From Stenotrophomonas maltophilia (GTDB taxonomy: Bacteria; Pseudomonadota; Gammaproteobacteria; Xanthomonadales; Xanthomonadaceae), in assembly GCF_004684085.1 (NCBI RefSeq), contig NZ_SRHZ01000051.1:62001-126000 (forward strand): a stretch of 64,000 bases of DNA, written 5' to 3'. The translations under genes and the position numbers were made by a program. The notes under the pieces are model-generated. The model saw nothing but the letters and a program-made list of their open reading frames with translations, ran no database searches and was not told the DNA's origin. Positions 24,622 through 33,293 of this stretch are shown in pieces (the first letter of the stretch is position 1; the number at the start of each line of letters is the position of its first letter).

Positions 24622-25311
24622 TCAGCTGGCCAAGGCCAGCTGGGGCTGCACCTCGGACGCTGGTGCTGCCAGCCTCGCCAAGTGGTCGGCAAAGCCACCG
24701 CTGGCGCGGCCGCTCAACCGGGCACTGGTGATCACCATCGGTTCGCCGGCCCAGTAGATGGAGGCCTCCTGCGCTTGAAGGCGGCGCACCAAATCCACGT
24801 CTTCAGAGCAACGTTGCGCCGCGAATCCGCCGGCAGCTTCATAGGCCCGCGTCGAGACGCCCAGATTGGCCCCGTGCACGCGACCGTGGCCATCGCCCCA
24901 GCGTTCTCCTCGATGGAAGCACGCGCGGAGCCATGCCTGCTGGGGAGTCAGCTCGCCAAGGTCCACCACTCCACAAAATACGTCGGTTCCCGCATCGAGT
25001 TGGGCAACCAGCCATTGCGCGGGCACCTGACTGTCGGCATCGGTACAGGCCAGCCAGCGCGCGCCCTTGGCGATCAACTCGCCAGCAGCAGCTGCACGGG
25101 CTGCGCCGACGCAGCGCGCCTCCAGCTCTACGGAAACCACGCCGTGCCTGCGGCAGATAGCGGCACTGGCGTCGTCGCAGGCGTCCAGTGCAACCACGAT
25201 GACAACAGGCTCACCCTGCAGCAACGGGTGGGACGCAGCGACGGACAGCGAGCGCAGGCAAGCGTGCAGGTGCTTGGCCTCGTTGTGCGCTGGCACCAAT
25301 ACCCCGATCAT
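24622..25311 (-). CDS. Family 2 glycosyltransferase
   Basis: The 229-residue protein starts MIGVLVPAHNEAKHLHACLR, the GT2 nucleotide-binding entry strand. It has the metal-binding acidic motif CTDADSQVP (DAD) and an ED motif in RCSEDVDLVRRLQ, with no transmembrane segment. It should transfer a sugar from a nucleotide donor to an unknown acceptor. The ATG overlaps the stop of the methyltransferase gene (ATGA). It is the last of four coupled genes (acyl-CoA dehydrogenase-like, PIG-L, methyltransferase, GT2), which together suggest building of an N-acyl or deacetylated glycoconjugate. Confidence 0.8.
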   Translation of the reverse strand: MIGVLVPAHNEAKHLHACLRSLSVAASHPLLQGEPVVIVVALDACDDASAAICRRHGVVSVELEARCVGAARAAAAGELIAKGARWLACTDADSQVPAQWLVAQLDAGTDVFCGVVDLGELTPQQAWLRACFHRGERWGDGHGRVHGANLGVSTRAYEAAGGFAAQRCSEDVDLVRRLQAQEASIYWAGEPMVITSARLSGRASGGFADHLARLAAPASEVQPQLALAS

Positions 25312-25895
25312 CTCAGGCCCTCTTTGCTGGCCAGCGACAACGGCGTACGCGTCCATCCTTGCAGCACGAAGTCGCTATCGCGGTAGCAGAACGCTTCCTG
25401 CAGGCCCCGACCCAGGCGTTCATGCACCAGCTCGCTGCGGCTGGCCCGGCCGGGGAAGGAAGGCAGCCAATGGCAGGCTACCAGCAGGCCATCGTCCTTC
25501 AATGCGGCGTGCACACCGTGACGCAGCTCGACCAGAGCGTCCGGGCCCAAGTAGTAGCCCATCTCGCTGCAAACGATTAGATCGAAACGGCCCGCCGGCC
25601 ACTGCTGCGGATGCTGCGCGCAGTGAACCTGCACATGCGGAAGATGCGCCAGCGTGCGGCGCGCTTGGAAGACGGCACGGGGGCTGATATCGGTCGCCAG
25701 CAGGCGCTCACAGCGGCTGGCCAGCGCCTCGGTCAGCACGCCATTGGAGCAGCCCAGTTCCCAGCCCCGCTGGAAACTGGCGCGTGTCAGGCTGGCCATC
25801 AGCAGCGCGCGCTTGCGCTCTTCATACCAGCGGCTGCGGTAGCCGAATGGATCGTCGGAAGCATGCACTTCGTCAAAGTATGGCTGGGCGCTCAT
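25308..25895 (-). CDS. SAM-dependent methyltransferase (NodS-like)
   Basis: The 195-residue class I methyltransferase has the SAM motif I text GWELGCSNGVLTEALA, an acidic motif II end (LLATDISPRAV) and FDLIVCSEMGYYLG as motif IV. The FGYRSRWYEERKRALL start resembles NodS/TPMT-like enzymes that N-methylate a sugar amine. Its neighbours (a PIG-L deacetylase and a glycosyltransferase) are the partners expected for such a substrate. It overlaps both neighbours by four bases (ATGA), showing tight coupling. Confidence 0.8.
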   Translation of the reverse strand: MSAQPYFDEVHASDDPFGYRSRWYEERKRALLMASLTRASFQRGWELGCSNGVLTEALASRCERLLATDISPRAVFQARRTLAHLPHVQVHCAQHPQQWPAGRFDLIVCSEMGYYLGPDALVELRHGVHAALKDDGLLVACHWLPSFPGRASRSELVHERLGRGLQEAFCYRDSDFVLQGWTRTPLSLASKEGLR

Positions 25896-26644
25896 GCAAA
25901 GTAGACCTCATGGGTACGGTGGAAACGGGTCAGCACGTGGGCCGGCAGGATGGGCTCGGCCTGAAGCCACGCGACGTCGCCGATCTGTGTGCGGAACTGC
26001 GCGATAGCCTGGCGCTTGCGCCCAGCCACGTCGGAAATATCAAGAAGGTGTGGCGCTTCCCACGCCATTTGCGCGTAGTGTGGATCGAGCCAGTGCCAGC
26101 CCCACACCGGGTATTCCAGGCGCCTGCAGCCCACCGCGTGAGCCGCCCGCCACGCGGCGCGTCCGGCAGCTTCATGGTCCGGGTGACCGTCGAAGCGCCA
26201 TGGCGCCAACACCAGATCGTTTTCCCGCAGGGTCTGCCACAGCCAGTCTTCGAGACCGGCTTCGTGGTCGCTCACACCACCATCGGCAATGCCAAGGTGG
26301 ACAACGGCGCTGGCTTCGATGGCCAGTTCAGCCAGTGCGTCTCGCAACTCCTCGCGGCGCGCCTGGCGCAGCCGCTGTGGTGTCCACCAGGGCTCACCGG
26401 GGTAACAGGCCTCGCCATCGGTCACCGCCACCACCGTGACCTCCAGTCCGAGGTTAGCGGCCGCACACATTAGGCCTCCGCATGCCAGAACCTCGTCATC
26501 GGGGTGTGGCGCCACTACTACAATGCGTCCCGCCCCCGCACATAATTCCGCCAGCTTCGATACCGGCTGCTGCCACAGCCAGTCGCATTGTTCCCATGCG
26601 CGCTCGTCCGAACCATGGCCGTGGATGGTGGCTACAGCGCCCAT
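25892..26644 (-). CDS. PIG-L family N-deacetylase
   Basis: About 250 residues with the PIG-L metal-binding motif VVVAPHPDDEVLACGGLM (His-Pro-Asp-Asp), a TVVAVTDGEACYPG strand, and the second metal His in RFDGHPDHEAAGRAAW. These zinc enzymes remove acetyl groups from N-acetylglucosamine-type substrates. The ATG at 26644 overlaps the upstream dehydrogenase-like gene by 13 nt; the next gene starts within its stop codon. Substrate unknown. Confidence 0.85.
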   Translation of the reverse strand: MGAVATIHGHGSDERAWEQCDWLWQQPVSKLAELCAGAGRIVVVAPHPDDEVLACGGLMCAAANLGLEVTVVAVTDGEACYPGEPWWTPQRLRQARREELRDALAELAIEASAVVHLGIADGGVSDHEAGLEDWLWQTLRENDLVLAPWRFDGHPDHEAAGRAAWRAAHAVGCRRLEYPVWGWHWLDPHYAQMAWEAPHLLDISDVAGRKRQAIAQFRTQIGDVAWLQAEPILPAHVLTRFHRTHEVYFA

Positions 26645-27570
26645 GGCATCACCTGCGTGGCGCACTGCTCACCCAGCCAGGCCCAATCCTTGTCGCCGTG
26701 ACTCTGTCGCATGAACACCGCCAAGTCGGCCCAGCGTCGCGCATGCGCCTCTTCCATGCACATCGGCGCGGGCCCCAGCGCACGGCCGGCCAAGTCCAAA
26801 ACCTGCGTCGCCGCGCGCTCGACAACGCTACGAACACGTACTACCTGCACTCGATGGCTCAATTGCGGGGCCAAATCGATGGAACGGGCTAGGTCACGCA
26901 GCAGTGCGGCTGCCGGTGCCAGCGCCAGGTCGACCTTGCCCAGCAGCCGCGCGCGTAGACCTTCGCTGCAGTCATGCTGCATGCGCTCAGCCACGGCCGT
27001 GGCCGCACCAAACCACACAGCCGCAACGCCCGCACCGCCGTGCCAGAAGCCCGGCCGATCGAGATAGGCGCTCAGTGGCCCGATGGCTTCGGCTCGCGCA
27101 TCATCAAAGCGGACAGTAGTGGAGGGAACCCGGCCCATGCCAGTGGCCGGCCAGGGATCTTCATCCAAAGCGTGCCACTGCGCTGCATCTACCCGGTACA
27201 GCTGCACGCCTTCGCTGGTGCGCACGGTCACCAGTGCGGCATCCACTAGGTCGCTTCCCGAGCACCACGGCTTGTCGCCGCGCAACCGTCCGGTCCCATC
27301 GGCGCGCAGCGTGCAGGCCGGACCTTCGGCTGCCCATACCGCCAGCAACTGGTCTTCGCCCAAGGGCGCACCTAGCTCTTGCAGGATCGCCGTGGCGTCA
27401 TAGTGGGCTTCCAGCACCTTGGCCAAGCACAGATCCTCGTGGCCCATCGCGGCCAGGATGCGCCAGCGTTCCAGTGTGTGCCCGTGGCCGGGCAAGGGAA
27501 GATCCTGCATCTGCAGCAGTCGCTGTCGGACCAGATTGGAAAGCGGAGGAGGCAGGACCGGAGCAAGCAT
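26632..27570 (-). CDS. Acyl-CoA dehydrogenase-like protein
   Basis: About 312 residues from the ATG at 27570. Acyl-CoA dehydrogenase-type features are present: a substrate/FAD loop like GDKPWCSGSDLVDAALVTVR, a RFDDARAEAIGP segment, and a C-terminal four-helix region (HGGAGVAAVWFGAATAVAER). The catalytic Glu position cannot be fixed from sequence alone, and the protein is shorter than canonical enzymes (about 380 residues), so it may not oxidize CoA esters. It heads the four-gene operon running to 24622. Confidence 0.7.
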   Translation of the reverse strand: MLAPVLPPPLSNLVRQRLLQMQDLPLPGHGHTLERWRILAAMGHEDLCLAKVLEAHYDATAILQELGAPLGEDQLLAVWAAEGPACTLRADGTGRLRGDKPWCSGSDLVDAALVTVRTSEGVQLYRVDAAQWHALDEDPWPATGMGRVPSTTVRFDDARAEAIGPLSAYLDRPGFWHGGAGVAAVWFGAATAVAERMQHDCSEGLRARLLGKVDLALAPAAALLRDLARSIDLAPQLSHRVQVVRVRSVVERAATQVLDLAGRALGPAPMCMEEAHARRWADLAVFMRQSHGDKDWAWLGEQCATQVMPWAL

Positions 27571-28807
<1,237 letters not shown>

Positions 28808-28987
28808 ACAGCGCTACGGCGACGCTCTGCACATGCTTAGAGCTGTTCTGGAGTGAGGCCCTGCTTGGCAGGGCCTTCCGGCAGTCTGCCTGTGCCTGAG
28901 AAAAGCGAACGCAGTGGCAGGGGCAGTACGAGTGCGCTCGCGTCCGTTCCATAGAGAGCATATGAGATGCAGGCATCCTCGACGCGG

Positions 28988-29269
28988 TCAGCCCCGCCAC
29001 GGCCGTCTCCGGACATGCTCCACCCGTGACCACGACGTCACTAAGACAGACAAGTCCCAGCATTCAGGGACGCTCGAAGATGGAAAAATGGCAATCTCCA
29101 GAACCGCGCCCATTGAACGACCTTTCCAGAGTCGGAACGCCCCTTCCGTCAATTCTACGCATTCAAGGCCACTCTCGCGGGCGAAGGCCTCGACCTGAGC
29201 CTCGGTCTGGAGCCCGTCCAGAGCGTTGCACAACGCATCCAGAAGACCATCCTCTTTCCCCCGATGCAT
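28988..29269 (-). CDS. Hypothetical protein (93 aa), uncertain
   Basis: This frame occupies an otherwise gene-free stretch (28808-29469). It reads MHRGKEDGLLDALCNALDGL and then QTEAQVEAFARESGLECVEL, with plausible helix/strand alternation. No ribosome site is obvious and no family is recognised. It could be a real small gene or chance. The rest of the interval holds nothing identifiable apart from the promoter expected before 29470. Confidence 0.3.
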   Translation of the reverse strand: MHRGKEDGLLDALCNALDGLQTEAQVEAFARESGLECVELTEGAFRLWKGRSMGAVLEIAIFPSSSVPECWDLSVLVTSWSRVEHVRRRPWRG

Positions 29270-29469
29270 CGTCCCTTGCCGACCTTTTCTCTCCAGCCCT
29301 TAGGCTACGCCCTGTCGGGCCTTTCACGAAAGCGTGCGGCCTTAATCGGTCAGCATGCAACGGAACCATCACGCAAGTTCACACTGCCTCGGCGGAGCGT
29401 TGACGCTTCTTTTGATGGTCCTAGGGCCATCGTTGCATCTCCCTTACCAACACCCGGAAGGAGCGACAC

Positions 29470-29967
29470 ATGGCCATCAAGACCGCGGAAGAACTATTCG
29501 TCCACGAACTCTCGGACATCTACAGTGCCGAGAAGCAGCTGACCAAGGCCCTCCCCCGCCTTGCCCGGGCTGCAGCCAACCCGGACCTCGCAGCCGCTTT
29601 TGAAACGCATTTGGAAGAGACGCAAGGCCAGATCGAACGCATCGATCAGGTGGTGGAAGTCCTGGGCATTCGACTGAAGCGAATCAAGTGCGCGGCCATG
29701 GAAGGGCTGGTCGAAGAAGGAAAGGAAGTCATCGATTCCATTGAAAAGGGACCCGTCCGGGACGCTGCGCTGATCGGCGGCGCGCAGAAGGTCGAGCATT
29801 ACGAAATCGCGTCCTATGGCACCATCGCAGCCTTGGCCAAGCAGCTCGGCTACAAGGATGCTTTGCCGTATCTGCTGGAGACCTTGGAAGAAGAAAAAGC
29901 CACTGACGAGAAGCTGACCCTTCTCGCCGAGCAGGGTGGCAATCAAGATGCCGCGAAGGCCGCTTAA
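29470..29967 (+). CDS. Ferritin-like DUF892 (YciE/YciF) family protein
   Basis: The 165-residue all-helical protein starts MAIKTAEELFVHELSDIYSA, followed by EKQLTKALPRLARAA. Carboxylate and histidine positions suited to a di-iron site are seen (HLEETQGQIERIDQV, EKVEHYEIASYGT-like text, LEETLEEEKATDEKL). YciE/YciF proteins are stress-induced and ferritin-like; their exact task is unknown. GGAGCG lies upstream of the ATG, and a terminator hairpin follows at 29986. Confidence 0.85.
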   Translation: MAIKTAEELFVHELSDIYSAEKQLTKALPRLARAAANPDLAAAFETHLEETQGQIERIDQVVEVLGIRLKRIKCAAMEGLVEEGKEVIDSIEKGPVRDAALIGGAQKVEHYEIASYGTIAALAKQLGYKDALPYLLETLEEEKATDEKLTLLAEQGGNQDAAKAA

Positions 29968-29985
29968 GGAACATCCGTTACCAGG

Positions 29986-30003
29986 GCGGGCCTCCGGGCC
30001 CGC
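29986..30003 (+). terminator. Hairpin after the DUF892 gene
   Basis: GCGGGCC, loop TCCG and GGCCCGC form a 7-bp GC stem, followed by TTTCTAGG. It lies 19 bp past the DUF892 stop and may end or attenuate that transcript before the DUF6766 gene. Confidence 0.6.
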
Positions 30004-30020
30004 TTTCTAGGAGTGGAACA

Positions 30021-30659
30021 ATGTGGCGTCGAAACGGCTTGTCCTTGGTGCTACTGGCATTGATGGCCGTCTTTCTGGTGGCCCAAGCGCTGACCGGATG
30101 GCAGGTGCACAACGAAGAGCTGTCCCAGCACGGCGCGCATACCCTCGGCTTTTTTTCCTACTTGGCCACCGGCCACTTCAGCAGTGCCACCTTTGAGAAC
30201 TGGGAAAGCGAGTTTTTGCAGATGGGGATGTATGTGCTGTTGACGGTACGTCTGCGGCAGCGGGGTTCGGCGGAGTCACGTCCCTTGAACCCCTCCCAAG
30301 AACAGCCTCGGGTGGAAAAGGGCCGAACTCCTTGGCCGGTGCAACGGGGCGGCGTGTGGAAACGCCTCTATGAGCATTCGCTTGCGATCGCGTTCTTCTC
30401 CCTGTTTGCGATGTCTTTTGGTCTGCACGCGTTAGGGAGTTGGCGTGCGAGATGCGACGAGGAGCGGCTGCAGGGGACGCTGGCTCCTTCCTTCCTGGAC
30501 CATTTCTTCAGCAGCGACTTCTGGTTTGAATCGATGCAGAACTGGCAAAGCGAGTTCCTGGCCGTGCTCGCGCTGGTCGTGCTTACGATTTTCCTGAGGC
30601 AGAAGGACTCGCCCCAATCCAAGCCTGTAGAAGCTTCGCACGCCCAGACCGGGGACTAA
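30021..30659 (+). CDS. DUF6766 family membrane protein
   Basis: The 212-residue protein has membrane helices near the N-terminus (GLSLVLLALMAVFLVAQALTG), in the middle (LAIAFFSLFAMSFGLHALGS) and near the end (FLAVLALVVLTIFLRQ). Two similar 'NWxSEFLxxxxxVLLT' blocks suggest an internal duplication (FENWESEFLQMGMYVLLT and MQNWQSEFLAVLALVVLT). This matches the DUF6766 layout. Function unknown. GGAGTGG lies upstream of the ATG. Confidence 0.75.
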   Translation: MWRRNGLSLVLLALMAVFLVAQALTGWQVHNEELSQHGAHTLGFFSYLATGHFSSATFENWESEFLQMGMYVLLTVRLRQRGSAESRPLNPSQEQPRVEKGRTPWPVQRGGVWKRLYEHSLAIAFFSLFAMSFGLHALGSWRARCDEERLQGTLAPSFLDHFFSSDFWFESMQNWQSEFLAVLALVVLTIFLRQKDSPQSKPVEASHAQTGD

Positions 30660-30660
30660 C

Positions 30661-31055
30661 ATGCCCAACCCAGCCCTCCTGATTATTGACCGGTTCAGCC
30701 GCTTCGACTTTCCAGACGGAGAGCGCTTGGCCCCTTGCCGTTGAGGCGGCGCACGCTCTCCATCCCATCCGCGACGCTTTCGACGAAAGGGACTGGCCTG
30801 TCATCTACGCCAATGACAACTTTGGGAACTGGAAGTGTGGCTCCCGCGAGCTGGCCGACGAATGCTTGCGGACGCCAGGGGCGCCCCACGACATTGCCCA
30901 CGAGCTGAGCCCCAAGCCGGATCACTACTCGATACTGAAGCCCAAGCTCTCGGCATTCCTATCCACGCCGCTCCAAACTCTGCTGCAAAAATTAGACGCG
31001 GGACCGCGGTTGCTGACGGGAATGGCGCTGGACTAGTGTGTGCTTGCCACGGCCA
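30661..31055 (+). pseudogene. Isochorismatase-like cysteine hydrolase, broken
   Basis: The start reads MPNPALLIIDRFSRFDFPDG in one frame. The body continues in another: LAVEAAHALHPIRDAFDERD, VIYANDNFGNW and LTGMALD. A single missing base near 30731-30738 explains the shift. A TAG then replaces the residue before the nucleophile region (LTGMALD*CVLATA). The family catalytic triad would be Asp in LLIID, a Lys, and the Cys after the stop. The rest is replaced by an IS fragment from about 31060. Confidence 0.75.
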
Positions 31056-31059
31056 TCCT

Positions 31060-31197
31060 CCCCAAGGTTCGGCCACCAAGCGTGAGTAACCTGCTTGAGC
31101 GCGATTCTGTCCCGCTGGAGCCGGAAACCAAGTGGGTCACGGACTTCACCGAGATTAGGACCCAATAGGGCAAGCTGTATCTGTGCATCGTGGCCCT
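31060..31197 (+). mobile_element. IS3-family orfB fragment
   Basis: The sequence encodes [19 protein letters not shown] and then LYLCIV, closely matching the catalytic region of the IS at 10649-11862 ([20 protein letters not shown]). Only about 140 bp remain, with an in-frame TAG. Confidence 0.7.
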
Positions 31198-31215
31198 GCA
31201 CGGAACCGCCCCGTC

Positions 31216-31437
31216 ACTGCATCTGTGCACCAGGCGCTGCGCCGCTACGACCAAGCGTCCCATGACGGCTTCAGCTATCCGAGCAGTATCTACCTCGGCG
31301 CTAAGTAGGAAAACCATCCGACCGGCCCGCAAGTGGACTATGTGCTGTCCGATGGCAAGAAACGCGTTGCGCGCTACTTGCTGCGCTTTGCGGATCCGGG
31401 GAATCCATACCACTTTGAGGCAACGCACAGCGAATGA
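31216..31437 (+). pseudogene. Fragment of an unknown gene
   Basis: One frame reads VHQALRRYDQASHDGFSYPS, then a TAG, then VDYVLSDGKKRVARYLLRFA and a normal-looking end (PYHFEATHSE). The periodic, coding-like text on both sides of the stop suggests the decayed C-terminus of a hypothetical protein. No family recognised. Confidence 0.4.
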
Positions 31438-31507
31438 CAGCAATGCCAGTCACCACATCACTGCGGTGCCGCTAACCGCGGCAGGGAATCGGGCTTCGCC
31501 TCGCGCC

Positions 31508-32257
31508 TCACTTGGCATCATGAAAGATGATGCCGAGCGAATGTCTCTGCCCCCCGTGCAGGCGGCTGACGCCATGGCGCAGAATCGATCGGTAGTAGCC
31601 GCGTGCTGATCGCACAGGGCGATGGTTGACCGCGAGCACCACGGCATCCCCTTGCCGCAGAGGTACCACGTCTGCTCGGCCGGGCCGCTTCGGGTTGCTC
31701 TCCGTGAGCAGCAGTTCACCTCCCTCGAAGTCGCGTCCGGGCTCATTGAGCAGGAAGATGACCTGGAATGGAAAGACGTGATTGCCGTATAGGTCTTGGT
31801 GTAGACAGCAGTAGTCGTTGGCTCGGTATCGCAGCAACAGAGGCGTTGGCCGGTGCTGGCCGGCAGCTTGGCACACTACCCGGAAAGCGTCATGGGTCGA
31901 GGGGAACCGTTCCTCGATCCGCATGGCGGCATGCCAGCCGTTGGCGATGGGAGCCAAATGCGGATAGATCGATTGACGCAGGCGCTCGACCATGTCAGGC
32001 AGAGGATAGCTGAAGTATTTGTACTCTCCTCGACCGAAAGCGTAGCGTTCCATGACGATTCGGCTGCGGAAGCGCTCCTCATCGGGGAACAGGTCCGCAA
32101 GCGCTTTGCACTGGCCCGGCGCCAGCAATGAGGGAAGCACGGCGAAGCCGTCGCGCTCCAGCGCTGCGGCGGCAAGCGCCCAGTCCGTGGCGGCGATCCG
32201 GTCCTCAGGATGATCATGACGGTTCGTTTCCGGCGTACGGGTCAGGCGTGCGTTCAT
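31508..32257 (-). CDS. 2OG-Fe(II) oxygenase, alkylation-response operon
   Basis: The 249-residue dioxygenase has a double-stranded beta-helix core. Its iron motif is in DYCCLHQDLYGNHVFPFQV (His-x-Asp), its distal His in ILRHGVSRL or GGQRHSLGI, and a GRGEYKYFSYPLP segment lies near the N-terminus. The text is close to the protein at 36640-37362 in the same locus, so they are paralogues. The substrate is unknown; placement with Ada and AlkB suggests repair or removal of alkyl damage. The ATG overlaps the stop of the Ada-zinc-like gene (ATGA). Last gene of the ada operon. Confidence 0.8.
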   Translation of the reverse strand: MNARLTRTPETNRHDHPEDRIAATDWALAAAALERDGFAVLPSLLAPGQCKALADLFPDEERFRSRIVMERYAFGRGEYKYFSYPLPDMVERLRQSIYPHLAPIANGWHAAMRIEERFPSTHDAFRVVCQAAGQHRPTPLLLRYRANDYCCLHQDLYGNHVFPFQVIFLLNEPGRDFEGGELLLTESNPKRPGRADVVPLRQGDAVVLAVNHRPVRSARGYYRSILRHGVSRLHGGQRHSLGIIFHDAK

Positions 32258-32562
32258 GAGCGGATCGTCTTTTGGAGGCCAAGGGTAGCCCTAGAGGGCC
32301 GGTGCTTCTTCCAGGCGGCATATTCCTGAGGCATGCAAACGGAGCACGGCCGGTAACCGGCGTCGATGGCCGCGGCTTGATCGGCGAAGAACACGCGATG
32401 CTTTACATAGCCGCCGCGTGCGATCGCCTGCAGCGCGGCGCGGCAATCCAGTCGCCCGTACAGCTTGCCGGCGCGATGGCCGCCCAAGGTGCCTGGCTTG
32501 GCGCTGGAGTACGGCCGTCCATCCGCTCCGAGCAGCGTATAGCTCTTGTCCGGCATTGACAT
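32254..32562 (-). CDS. Stand-alone Ada-type metal-binding domain protein
   Basis: About 102 residues. The core GRLDCRAALQAIARGGYVKH, FFADQAAAIDAGYRPCSVC corresponds to the zinc domain at the N-terminus of Ada (Cys ... Cys-x-x-Cys). It has three of the four cysteines usual for that domain. Such free domains may bind DNA or accept alkyl groups; function is not known. The start is taken at the ATG 32562 (GGGGGG upstream), though a GTG at 32580 would overlap the previous stop. It lies between two 2OG oxygenases in the ada operon. Confidence 0.7.
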   Translation of the reverse strand: MSMPDKSYTLLGADGRPYSSAKPGTLGGHRAGKLYGRLDCRAALQAIARGGYVKHRVFFADQAAAIDAGYRPCSVCMPQEYAAWKKHRPSRATLGLQKTIRS

Positions 32563-32576
32563 GGCGCGCCCCCCGA

Positions 32577-33293
32577 TCACGGTGCGTCGTGGAAGAGAAG
32601 TTCCAGGCCGATGCGTTCGCCTGCGCGTACGCGGCTGATCGCATGCTTGAGATTGACCCGGTAGTAGCCCTTGGCTCCCTTGAAGGGACGCTCGGCTGTG
32701 GCGATGATGGCGATATCACCGAGTTTGAGTGGCAAAACGCTTGGTCGCGACTGCATGCGTGGCCTCTGCTCCGTAGTTACAAATTCGCCGCCATGGAAAT
32801 CCACATCTGGCTCGGACAGCACCGCCACGACCTGCAGCGGGAATACCTGCTCGCCCTCGCTGCGCTGATGCAATGCGACGTGCCCTTCAACCTCAAGGCG
32901 GCTCAAGTGGGATTGTGATCGCGTTTGGCCTGCGCTCCGGTTGTGCTGTCGGAATGCGGAGAACGCTGCCGGATAACGGCCATCGACGCCCAGCACCTCA
33001 TTCCAGCGGTTGGCGATGGCCACAAGGTGGCGATAAAGCGCCGGACGCAATGGCCCCAAGGGCGGGGGCAGATCGGTGCCGAAGTAGCGCAGATCACCGC
33101 GTCCAAGGTCAATGGATTCCAATGTCGCCTTGCGTAGATCGGAGTCGTTGACGGTTTGCGCTAGGTGGCGCGCAGCATCTGTACCGAGCAGACCGGGTAG
33201 TACGGCATAACCGTCCGCATCTAGTTGCTGGCCGATACGGGCCCAATCCAAATTTTCGAGTGCTACATCGAGCGCGGCCACGGCCCTCTCCAT
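32577..33293 (-). CDS. 2OG-Fe(II) oxygenase-like protein lacking the iron Asp
   Basis: The 238-residue protein is homologous in layout to the other two oxygenases of the locus. It has LGRGDLRYFGTDLP, VAIANRWNEVLGVDGRYP, VFPLQVVAVLSEP and a distal ISRVRAGERIGLELLF. Where they have LHQDLYGE it has ALHQRSEGE, so the HxD iron motif has become HxR. It is therefore probably not an active dioxygenase and may have a structural or regulatory part. The ATG start shares its A with the stop of ada (TAATG). Confidence 0.75.
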   Translation of the reverse strand: MERAVAALDVALENLDWARIGQQLDADGYAVLPGLLGTDAARHLAQTVNDSDLRKATLESIDLGRGDLRYFGTDLPPPLGPLRPALYRHLVAIANRWNEVLGVDGRYPAAFSAFRQHNRSAGQTRSQSHLSRLEVEGHVALHQRSEGEQVFPLQVVAVLSEPDVDFHGGEFVTTEQRPRMQSRPSVLPLKLGDIAIIATAERPFKGAKGYYRVNLKHAISRVRAGERIGLELLFHDAP

